This document shows, piece by piece, positions 1-6,092 of a stretch of 16,041 bases of DNA (position 1 is its first letter; each line of letters starts with the position of its first letter). The stretch is from Myxococcales bacterium (GTDB lineage Bacteria; Myxococcota; Polyangia; Fen-1088). The stretch is from NCBI GenBank assembly GCA_003155465.1, contig PMCR01000252.1:187-16227 (forward strand). Reading direction: 5' to 3'. The position numbers and the translations under genes are program-made. The notes below the pieces were generated by a model, which had not been told where the DNA came from, searched no databases, and saw only the letters and a program-made list of their open reading frames with translations.

Positions 1-68
1 TCGATCGTGAGCCCGCCGGAAAAGTCGAGCATCGCGTGCTCAATAAGAAAGGCGACGAGTTGTTTCAC
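1..68 (-). CDS. 5' end of an unidentified minus-strand gene (partial)
   Basis: Read on the minus strand, a GTG at 68-66 opens a reading frame that stays open to the window edge (22 codons). It is preceded by a strong Shine-Dalgarno sequence, GGAGGA (complement of 73-78), with a 4-base spacer. The predicted N-terminus reads MKQLVAFLIEHAMLDFSGG. It looks like the start of a cytoplasmic protein with an amphipathic helix and has no signal peptide. I do not recognise the family from so short a piece. The call rests on the ribosome binding site and the open frame only. The gene diverges from the envelope genes that begin at 452. Confidence 0.5.
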   Translation of the reverse strand, partial: MKQLVAFLIEHAMLDFSGGLTI

Positions 69-96
69 AGTGTCCTCCGGCGGGGGGTGACAGTCA

Positions 97-109
97 GGTT
101 CCAAGAACC
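97..109. promoter_or_regulatory. short dyad GGTTC-CAA-GAACC, possible operator
   Basis: GGTTC at 97-101 and GAACC at 105-109 form a perfect 5+5 inverted repeat around CAA. It would sit across the predicted start point of the minus-strand promoter at 114-143, where a repressor could block transcription. It does not fit the longer LexA patterns I know for deltaproteobacteria. A dyad this short can occur by chance. Confidence 0.3.
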
Positions 110-113
110 CTTG

Positions 114-143
114 CTAATACCCCGAAAACGCTGTGAAAATCAA
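114..143 (-). promoter_or_regulatory. possible sigma-70-type promoter for the minus-strand gene at 1-68
   Basis: On the minus strand, TTGATT (143-138) and TATTAG (119-114) are separated by 18 bases, each matching the sigma-70 consensus at four of six positions. Transcription would start near 107, giving a leader of about 40 bases before the GTG at 68. The match is modest and the assignment is tentative. Confidence 0.3.
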
Positions 144-333
144 GGGAGAATCGGCTGTGGGTCTGTGCTTTTTTGCGACTGACCGGGCGCCAGGGCGAGC
201 GATTGCGTCATCATGCGTCGTCCCGCCGGCCTGCCGGGACTCCAGGCAGGAAAGCAACCGGCGGCGGTCGCCAAGCCAAAGGGGTGTGGCGCGGCAATCC
301 CGCGATAGCCGCAGAAGGTCGTAGACGTGGCGA

Positions 334-382
334 TGGCCTTGACCGTGGCCGGAGTGGCCACAGTCGGCCACGGCCAAGGCCA
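334..382. repeat. large 18+18 inverted repeat (stem-loop)
   Basis: The left arm TGGCCTTGACCGTGGCCG (334-351) matches the reverse complement of the right arm (365-382) at 17 of 18 positions, with a 13-base loop (352-364) that itself contains the palindrome TGGCCA. The single mismatch is A342 against C374. No T-run follows on either strand, so it does not look like an intrinsic terminator. It lies 70 bases upstream of the first envelope gene, so it could be a leader hairpin, a protein-binding palindrome or a repetitive extragenic element. Confidence 0.75.
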
Positions 383-451
383 CGAGAACAACCAGGACCA
401 CATCCACGACCAACCGCGATCGTCCAGACTGGGTTCAGGTTTCAGGGGGCC

Positions 452-850
452 ATGCGCCAAGGCGCGCCACATCTTGACGGGCTCGCGGTATTTGTCTACG
501 GTCGCACCGTGCCGTCCCGTCCCTGCCTTTGGGCGTTCGCACTGGGTATTGCCATTCCGCTCGGCTGCGGACCGGTCGAATACCTGACTGGGGTCAGCTC
601 TCGCGCGGCCTCAGCGTTGGCGCAGGCCGAGCGAGAAGGGGCGGAACAGAAGGCGCCCTACGAATACGCGAAGGCGGTCGAGTACTATCAAAAGGCTCGT
701 CAGGACGCGCACCACTCCTACTACCAGACCGCCATCGATTGGGGCCGCCGCAGCGAGGACTGTTCACGCAAAGCGATCGCGCGCGCCCAGCAGCCCCAGC
801 CCGCGGGTGCGGCTGCACACCCTGCGTCCGCCACATGTGGGGCGCCATGA
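452..850 (+). CDS. small DUF4398-like lipoprotein
   Basis: The product has 132 residues if it starts at ATG 452, which follows AGGGGG by three bases. A GTG at 509 would give 113 residues and a shorter, more typical signal peptide, so the start is uncertain. The hydrophobic core WAFALGIAIPLGC ends in a Cys (residue 39) that could be lipidated, though Pro at -3 is not ideal for a lipobox. The mature part is a charged helical hairpin (about residues 55-115) with the Ala-rich heptad look of DUF4398 proteins, which often sit beside OmpA genes. The stop overlaps the next ATG (ATGA), so translation is probably coupled to the OmpA protein. It is likely a periplasmic, membrane-tethered partner of that protein. 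The biochemical function is unknown. Confidence 0.7.
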   Translation: MRQGAPHLDGLAVFVYGRTVPSRPCLWAFALGIAIPLGCGPVEYLTGVSSRAASALAQAEREGAEQKAPYEYAKAVEYYQKARQDAHHSYYQTAIDWGRRSEDCSRKAIARAQQPQPAGAAAHPASATCGAP

Positions 851-1830
851 ACAGCCGACGGCGAGCAGCGATCGGGAGCGCCGCCCTGGTGTTGCTGCTG
901 GGCTGTGCCGGTCAAGATCTGGCGGTACGGGCAAGTGAGGTTCGCGAGAGCGTGCGCCAGGCGCGCGAGAACGGTGCCTATGAGTGCGCTCCGCGCCCCC
1001 TGGCGCTTTCCGAGGCCAACCTGGAGTTCGCCGAGCGCGAGCTTGACCGGGGCGAGTACTTTCGCGCGCTGGACTTCATCGAGATTGCAGAGGCCAACGC
1101 GAAAGAGGCCCTGCGTTTGTCACCGAATGATTCTTGCGGGAAACCGGCGGTGGTCGCCGCGCCGGCGCCCCCCGTGGACACGGATGGCGACGGCATTCCG
1201 GACATCCGCGATTCTTGTCCGACCGTTGCCGAGGACAAAGACGGCTTTCAGGACGAGGATGGTTGCCCTGACCTCGATAACGACCAGGACGGCATTCCCG
1301 ACGCCCTTGACAAGTGCCCCAACGAGCCCGAGGACAAGGACGGCTTTGAGGACGAGGATGGCTGCCCCGACCTCGACAACGACCAAGACGGCATACCCGA
1401 CGCATCTGACCTGTGTCCCAACGAGCCGGGCCCGCCCGAGGAGAAGGGTTGTCCCAAGAAATACTCACTCGTGTCGGTCACCCAGGAGAAGATAGAGCTT
1501 CACCAGGCGGTCTTCTTTGCCACTGGCAAGGCGGTCATCATGCCGAGAAGCTTTCCCCTACTGGACGAGGTCGCGGACGTGCTAAAGACGCGGCTGACCA
1601 TGCAGGTCAGGGTCGAGGGACACACGGACAGCCGTGGCAGCCGGGCCAACAACATGCGCCTTTCGCAGGCGCGGGCCGATGCCGTCAAGGCCTATGTCGT
1701 CGGGCGTGGTATCGAAGCCGGTCGGCTGGTATCGGTTGGTTTCGGACCTGATCAGCCAATCGAGACTAACAAGACGGCGGCCGGACGTGAGAGAAACCGA
1801 CGGGTCGAATTCATGATAACTCAGCAGTAG
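847..1830 (+). CDS. OmpA-family lipoprotein with TSP3 calcium repeats
   Basis: The product has 327 residues. A signal peptide ends in the lipobox LLGC (Cys20). Residues 48-92 form a DUF4398-like helical segment. Residues 110-195 are Asp-rich thrombospondin type 3 repeats of the form DxDxDGIPDxxDxCP, which bind calcium in characterised proteins. Residues from about 222 form an OmpA C-terminal peptidoglycan-binding domain with GHTDSRG, NNMRLSQARA and GRERNRRVEF. Asp261 and Arg276 have the 15-residue spacing of the pair that holds diaminopimelate in OmpA domains. The protein probably bridges the outer membrane and the peptidoglycan through a calcium-stiffened rod. Its ATG overlaps the upstream stop, and the next gene's ribosome binding site follows its own stop directly, so the three genes look like one operon. 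Confidence 0.93.
   Translation: MNSRRRAAIGSAALVLLLGCAGQDLAVRASEVRESVRQARENGAYECAPRPLALSEANLEFAERELDRGEYFRALDFIEIAEANAKEALRLSPNDSCGKPAVVAAPAPPVDTDGDGIPDIRDSCPTVAEDKDGFQDEDGCPDLDNDQDGIPDALDKCPNEPEDKDGFEDEDGCPDLDNDQDGIPDASDLCPNEPGPPEEKGCPKKYSLVSVTQEKIELHQAVFFATGKAVIMPRSFPLLDEVADVLKTRLTMQVRVEGHTDSRGSRANNMRLSQARADAVKAYVVGRGIEAGRLVSVGFGPDQPIETNKTAAGRERNRRVEFMITQQ
1231..1428 (+). repeat. tandem duplication of a 99-base TSP3 unit
   Basis: Two adjacent 99-base units (1231-1329 and 1330-1428) encode 33-residue repeats that differ at three residues. By eye they differ at about 14 of 99 bases, mostly silent changes. A partial, more divergent unit precedes them (residues 110-128 of the OmpA protein). The pattern suggests in-frame duplication followed by selection on the protein. 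Confidence 0.9.
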
Positions 1831-1847
1831 TGGAGGACGAACCCAAG

Positions 1848-3581
1848 ATGGGAAAGGCGATTACACGACGGACGGCGGCTGCATGGCGTACGGTCCGATG
1901 GGCTTCGCGAGGGCTTCTGGTCGGGCTGATCGGCGCAGTCTTGGCAGCGTCGGCCACGCCGGCGCTGGGCCAGGACGACGAGCGGGCGGTCAAGAATGTC
2001 ATCGAGTTGAACAGAAAGGCACTGGTGTCTGTAGATGCCAGGCAGTTCGATGCGGCCCGTGACCTCCTACTGCAGGCGGTGACGGTGGCCAAGCAGGCAA
2101 ACTTGCTCACCCACAAGATGCTGGCTCGCACCTATGTCCACTTGGGTGCGGTGTCCTTCTTGGGTTTTGACGATCGCAAGACTGCGTTGCGGTACTTCGG
2201 CCTGGCCAAGGGCATTCGTGCCGACATCAAGCTCACGCCGTCGCTGGCGACCCCGAACTTGACCGCCGTGTTTGACAAGTCGTCGTCAGCCGATGGAAGG
2301 GAGGCCGACGTTTCGGGAGACACCCCCAAGCCGAGCCCTCGTCCGCCCCGGCGGGTACTACCGCCTGTTGCGCAACCCGGAGAGCCGGCGCCTGCGGCTC
2401 CCCCGCCCCCAGTGGCTACCGGCGGCGAACCGCAGTTGCCCGTCGTGTTGCCTGCCGACCTCTACTGCCCCGCCGTGGAAGAGGCGTCCGAAGGTCAGGA
2501 GATCGTCCTACGCTGCGCAGCCAAGCCGAGTGTGAAAGCCGAGCGCGTTCTGCTCTACTTCCGGGCGTCGGGCGCTCCCTCGTACTCCGTCGCAGCCATG
2601 CAGAACTCGCCCAGTGGCTGGCTGGTGGCAAGCATCCCGGTCGAGGCCGCAACCGGAGAGAGCCTGCAGTACTACTGCGAGGCCAGAGACAGCGCCGACA
2701 ACGTGGTGGCCACCAGCGGGCAGGAGGACATTCCCAACCCCATCATACTCAGGCCCGCCTTGGCCGGTGCGACCACGGTTCAACCAGGAGTGGTGGCTGG
2801 CGGCAAGGGAGACGGGGAAGATCCCCTGAAGCGGATCAAGGACGAGCAGGACACCGAGGTCCTAGAAAGCGCCATCCACCGCCGCCGCCGGGGCGCTTTC
2901 TGGGTCGGCGTCGGGGCCGGAACCGGCTGGGGCTACCATCCGAAATCCCTGATGGAATACCGGCGCGACGCCGTTCCCGTCAAGGCCGGCGTGCGCATCG
3001 CGGGCCTGATAACCTTCTATCCCGAGATCGGGTATCTCATCACCGACCACCTCGGGATCGCGGTCCAGGGCCGGGTGGAGTACTTTCCGAAAGAGGGCTC
3101 CGGCGAGACCAACGCGGGCGGGCCGGCCACGGGAGCGGTTGCTGTGCTGGGCCGAGGTCTGTACTACCTGGATTTGGGCCCTGGCAACGCGCAGATCCAG
3201 TTCTCAGCCGATTTCGGCGGGGGCAACGGATACCGCTTCGCCTTTCCGCCGACCAATCCCGACCACAAGAGGAACCTTGGGACCAACCCGGATGGAACTT
3301 GCATCTCACGGGGAGGTGTCTGCATACCGGCGCCCACGCTGGTCACGGATACGGTTCGCAGCGGGCCGATCGTCTACGGGGCGGGAGTTGGGTTCATCTA
3401 TCACGTGAACAAGAACCTCGCGGGCAACTTCGAGGTACGTTTTCTTGGGGCTGGGCCGCGCCTCGGGCTTCTGGGCGAGTTCTACGCTTCGCTGCAGTTC
3501 GCGCTGGGCGGAAAGCGACCGGCTCAAGCCGGAGACGCCCCGCCCATGGAGCGAATGCCAGAGGACGATGAGGAGGAGTAG
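1848..3581 (+). CDS. exported protein with helical, Ig-like and probable beta-barrel domains
   Basis: The ATG at 1848 is chosen because GGAGGA (1832-1837) lies ten bases upstream; a GTG at 1830 would sit on that ribosome binding site. The product has 577 residues. A signal peptide with a long basic leader ends near ALG-Q (residues 39-42). Residues about 45-150 are helical and TPR-like. A proline-rich linker covers about 158-195. Residues about 204-300 look like an Ig-like beta-sandwich (paired Cys, GW, YYCEARD). From about 344 to 560, alternating aromatic and Gly-rich strands suggest an outer-membrane beta-barrel. The last residues are acidic (MPEDDEEE), which is unusual because most barrels end in an aromatic residue. 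The gene shares an operon with the OmpA protein, so an outer-membrane role is likely. The exact function is unknown. Confidence 0.85.
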   Translation: MGKAITRRTAAAWRTVRWASRGLLVGLIGAVLAASATPALGQDDERAVKNVIELNRKALVSVDARQFDAARDLLLQAVTVAKQANLLTHKMLARTYVHLGAVSFLGFDDRKTALRYFGLAKGIRADIKLTPSLATPNLTAVFDKSSSADGREADVSGDTPKPSPRPPRRVLPPVAQPGEPAPAAPPPPVATGGEPQLPVVLPADLYCPAVEEASEGQEIVLRCAAKPSVKAERVLLYFRASGAPSYSVAAMQNSPSGWLVASIPVEAATGESLQYYCEARDSADNVVATSGQEDIPNPIILRPALAGATTVQPGVVAGGKGDGEDPLKRIKDEQDTEVLESAIHRRRRGAFWVGVGAGTGWGYHPKSLMEYRRDAVPVKAGVRIAGLITFYPEIGYLITDHLGIAVQGRVEYFPKEGSGETNAGGPATGAVAVLGRGLYYLDLGPGNAQIQFSADFGGGNGYRFAFPPTNPDHKRNLGTNPDGTCISRGGVCIPAPTLVTDTVRSGPIVYGAGVGFIYHVNKNLAGNFEVRFLGAGPRLGLLGEFYASLQFALGGKRPAQAGDAPPMERMPEDDEEE

Positions 3582-3598
3582 GCCCCCGGTTCTTGCAC

Positions 3599-5989
3599 CT
3601 AGATCGTCTCCCCGTTCTCTACCGTAGCGGGCTGGGTGGGCGCGCCTTCGCGCAGGTAGCGCGACGCCATCTCGTACTCGAAGAAGGAGGCCATCTGGGT
3701 GTCGATTACCTTGGACCACAGGGCGTGCGCATCGTTGCTCTTGCCCTCCGCGAGCAAACGCATGGCTTGGTAGAAGAAGATCTCGGCCCGCTTGCCGGGC
3801 GCGTCCGCCACGGCCAGCAACTGGTCGTAGCTGATGCGACCAAGTGCGAAGCGCACGAGTTGTCGATACCAGGCCGAGGCGCGCGGCGGGCGCAGTTCGA
3901 CCTGGCGGGAATCGAGCGTGCGCAGGTAGGCTAGGGCGGCGGCATCAGGGGCATTGGCGCGGCGTCGGGTGATGTCCAGGATCCACAGCGAGGCGTAGAC
4001 CTTGACGTATTCCGAGACCACGCGGTTCGACTTCGAGATCGCGCGCCGGTAGATGTCGAGCGCGGGCTCGGCATCGCCCCGCTGCACCAGAAAGGCGATG
4101 GCGTCGATGTAGCTCTGGTCGCGGGATTCGTCCTGCTCGATGGCTTCGTCGAATTTGCGCAGGCCATCCTCGCGCCGGCCGAGGAGGTAGTAGAGCCGGC
4201 CCACCTCAAAGGTTGCGCCCGCCGACGAGCCCAGGCTCTTGCGCCGCAACTGCTCGATCATCAGCCGCTCCCAGCCGCGCACCGCAAACCGCCAGGCTTT
4301 GCGCGCGTCGTCCCGGTTGCCTGTCACTTCGTAGGCCACGCCCAGGGCATGGGCCAAGCGTGCCTGCCCCTCCACGAACGGCACGGTTTCCTCGGCGGGT
4401 GCCTCGCGCTGTCGGCTGTCGAGGGCTCTTCTCAGCAGAGGCGCGGCTTGTTCCGGACGGCCTCGCTTGAGCGCCAGGTTGGCGATCTGCAAAGTCACCT
4501 CATATTCACCCGCACTCTCGCGTTGCGCGCGCAGAAGCAGGGGCTCTGCCTCGTCCAGCCTTCCGGAGTCGACCAAGCCCCGTGCCACTGCGAGGTCCAC
4601 ATCGGCCTCTCCCAGCCTGACGTACTTGCTGTCGAATCGCTGCTGACTTTGCGCTAGTTGCTTGCGCAAGGTCTCAGCCTCGCGCAAGGCCGGCTGGATA
4701 CGGTCGGGGTCGATGCGCGACTTGAGGCGCAAGAAAGCCAACTCCATCCGCTCGGCCACCAGAGTGGCGATCTTGTCCGCACCGGCGTTCTGCCTTTCCA
4801 GGACGACAAGCGCCTCGTCGAGGTAGCGCAGGGCCAAGAAGGGAGCGGGAGCAAAGCGGGCCACGCGTGAGGCGAGTACCAACATATCGGCGTCGCCAGG
4901 GAAGAGGATGAGTCCACGGCGCAGGATCTCTGCCGCGGCTGGCGGATCGACCCGATCCGTAGATGTGCCGAGCAGCAGATCACCGCGGGGCAGAAAGCGA
5001 CGGGCCAGAGCCAAGTGATCGGCAGCTTGGGCCGCAGAACGGTTGGCAGCCGCGAGGAGTTGCCGGAACTCGGGATCGTCACCCGGTTTGTCGGCAAAGC
5101 GCGCGGCTGCCTCGGCGGCGCGGTTCATCTGGCCGCAGCGAAGGTAGAGCGCTGCGGCTTTTGTCGCCATGGCCGAGATGGACTCGGAGTCGACCAGCAA
5201 CTCGCTCAGCATGCCGGGGCCACCGACTCCCGTGCCGGGCGGTCGGCGCAACATGCGGGTGAGCCGCTCCTGGCGATCGGAGGCGACTCGGGCCACGCGT
5301 TCCACCACGGCTGGGCTGGGCCAGGTTGTCGCGACACCGTCTAGAATGTCGGCTGTGGTCGGCTGGGTGCGAGGTCCGGGATTGCCCACCGAAAGCTGCG
5401 TCTCGGTATCCAACCAAGCGAGAACCTGCTCGACGCGGGCCGCCCACTCCGGATTCCGCGGCTCCAGCGTCTGCAGCACGAAGAGGCCAGTCGCCACGGG
5501 CAGCTCGTTGCCACGCGGCGAGTAGGCGCCCACGATCAGTCGGGCCGCCGATCCCAACAAACTCCGCTCGCGATCGGACACAGCCAGGCCCCCCTGCCGC
5601 CAGAGCAAGGCCGCCGGGAAGAGATCCAGGGCGTCGTGAAGGGAATCATAGAGCCGGTCGAAATCATCATCGCTGCCGAGGGTGCTGGGGTCGCGCCGCA
5701 AACGCTGTGCGTCGAGAGTCGCCAGCGGGCCAAGCAGGTATTCGACCATCTTGAGGCGAAGCCGCGACTGCTCCTCGGAGCCATCGTCCAGTGCTTGATA
5801 GAGGAACTTCGCATCGAGGAAGTCCTCTTCGTTGGCGATCGGGGCCAGGGCGGCGGCTTCGTGGGCCAGGCGCGCCGCGGCTTCGCTCGGCTTGCCGGCC
5901 CCGGCCGCGCCCCGAAAGGCGCAGCCAGATGCCACCCCTGCAAGAAACAGGGCGGCACAAGCGGACTTTGGCCACCAAGCTTTGTTCAT
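3599..5989 (-). CDS. large TPR-repeat lipoprotein
   Basis: The product has 796 residues. A signal peptide (KSACAALFLAGVASGC) ends in a candidate lipidation Cys at residue 23. The rest is almost entirely helical, with degenerate tetratricopeptide repeats. The clearest are near residues 475-525 (GRLDEAEPLLLRA, RGRPEQAAPLLRRAL) and 600-655 (GRREDGLRKFDEAIE, RGDAEPALDIYRRAI). No enzymatic motif is visible, so a scaffold in the periplasm or at the outer membrane is the best guess. The gene converges on the envelope operon, with 17 bases between the two stops, and diverges from the HEAT-like lipoprotein at 6093. There is no Shine-Dalgarno sequence before the ATG. A TAAACT box lies six bases upstream, so the mRNA may be leaderless. 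Confidence 0.88.
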   Translation of the reverse strand: MNKAWWPKSACAALFLAGVASGCAFRGAAGAGKPSEAAARLAHEAAALAPIANEEDFLDAKFLYQALDDGSEEQSRLRLKMVEYLLGPLATLDAQRLRRDPSTLGSDDDFDRLYDSLHDALDLFPAALLWRQGGLAVSDRERSLLGSAARLIVGAYSPRGNELPVATGLFVLQTLEPRNPEWAARVEQVLAWLDTETQLSVGNPGPRTQPTTADILDGVATTWPSPAVVERVARVASDRQERLTRMLRRPPGTGVGGPGMLSELLVDSESISAMATKAAALYLRCGQMNRAAEAAARFADKPGDDPEFRQLLAAANRSAAQAADHLALARRFLPRGDLLLGTSTDRVDPPAAAEILRRGLILFPGDADMLVLASRVARFAPAPFLALRYLDEALVVLERQNAGADKIATLVAERMELAFLRLKSRIDPDRIQPALREAETLRKQLAQSQQRFDSKYVRLGEADVDLAVARGLVDSGRLDEAEPLLLRAQRESAGEYEVTLQIANLALKRGRPEQAAPLLRRALDSRQREAPAEETVPFVEGQARLAHALGVAYEVTGNRDDARKAWRFAVRGWERLMIEQLRRKSLGSSAGATFEVGRLYYLLGRREDGLRKFDEAIEQDESRDQSYIDAIAFLVQRGDAEPALDIYRRAISKSNRVVSEYVKVYASLWILDITRRRANAPDAAALAYLRTLDSRQVELRPPRASAWYRQLVRFALGRISYDQLLAVADAPGKRAEIFFYQAMRLLAEGKSNDAHALWSKVIDTQMASFFEYEMASRYLREGAPTQPATVENGETI

Positions 5990-5995
5990 GCTGGC

Positions 5996-6001
5996 AGTTT
6001 A
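5996..6001 (-). promoter_or_regulatory. possible -10 element placing the start point at the TPR gene ATG
   Basis: On the minus strand, TAAACT (6001-5996) matches TATAAT at four positions and fits TANNNT. It lies six bases before the ATG at 5989-5987, so initiation seven bases downstream would fall on the A of the start codon. No convincing -35 box was found, which weakens the call. Confidence 0.35.
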
Positions 6002-6054
6002 GCCCGTGGCGGTGGCACTCGGCTACAAACGATGGGGCAGTTTGCGAAGGCCGC

Positions 6055-6084
6055 TTGACCCGATGATCGCCGGGTGGATAACAT
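6055..6084 (+). promoter_or_regulatory. possible sigma-70 promoter for the HEAT-like lipoprotein gene
   Basis: TTGACC (6055-6060, five of six matches) is followed after 18 bases by TAACAT (6079-6084, four of six), or after 16 bases by GATAAC (6077-6082). Either choice puts the start point within a few bases of the ATG at 6093, so the transcript would have almost no leader. This agrees with the lack of a Shine-Dalgarno sequence there. Confidence 0.45.
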
Positions 6085-6092
6085 CCCTCGCC

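Larger units (their letters stand above)
69..451. other. 383-base intergenic region with several strong inverted repeats
   Basis: This stretch separates the minus-strand gene at 1-68 from the lipoprotein gene at 452. Open frames exist on both strands but none has a ribosome binding site or a recognisable product. It contains a possible promoter and dyad near its left end, a T-run (168-173) with no clear hairpin before it, a hairpin CCTGCC/GGCAGG (230-235 with 245-250), a hairpin CGCGG/CCGCG (290-294 with 300-304), and the large inverted repeat at 334-382. The density of structure suggests a long structured leader for the envelope operon or a small RNA, but neither is shown. Confidence 0.5.

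Noticed and set aside
160..175. The T-run at 168-173 as an intrinsic terminator.
   Set aside because: No GC-rich inverted repeat precedes it, and no gene ends upstream on the plus strand in the window.
170..320. A cyclic di-GMP (GEMM-I) riboswitch-like stretch, with GTCGCCAAGCC near 266-276 and ATAGCC near 305-310.
   Set aside because: The first piece resembles GACGCAAAGCC, but the closing GGGTTGCC-type strand and the pairing helix P1 are missing, and the tetraloop hairpin does not fit. The likeness is probably chance. A covariance-model search with Rfam RF01051 would decide it.
114..413. A minus-strand open frame of 99 codons with a hydrophobic start and a His-rich stretch.
   Set aside because: It would start at TTG with no ribosome binding site. 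Its hydrophobic and His-rich parts come from the GTGGCC/GGCCAC inverted repeats, and the second half looks like non-coding composition.
327..587. A plus-strand open frame of 86 codons starting MAMALTVAGVATVGHGQGH.
   Set aside because: There is no ribosome binding site, it spans the large inverted repeat, and it overlaps the better supported lipoprotein gene in another frame.
1830..1847. GTG at 1830 as the start of the 1848-3581 gene.
   Set aside because: That codon overlaps the OmpA stop and lies against the GGAGGA that serves the ATG at 1848, and the extra six residues would precede an already long signal-peptide leader.
3582..3598. A bidirectional terminator between the convergent genes.
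   Set aside because: The 17-base gap has no hairpin and no T-run. Termination there may be Rho-dependent or occur inside the opposite gene, but the sequence does not show it.
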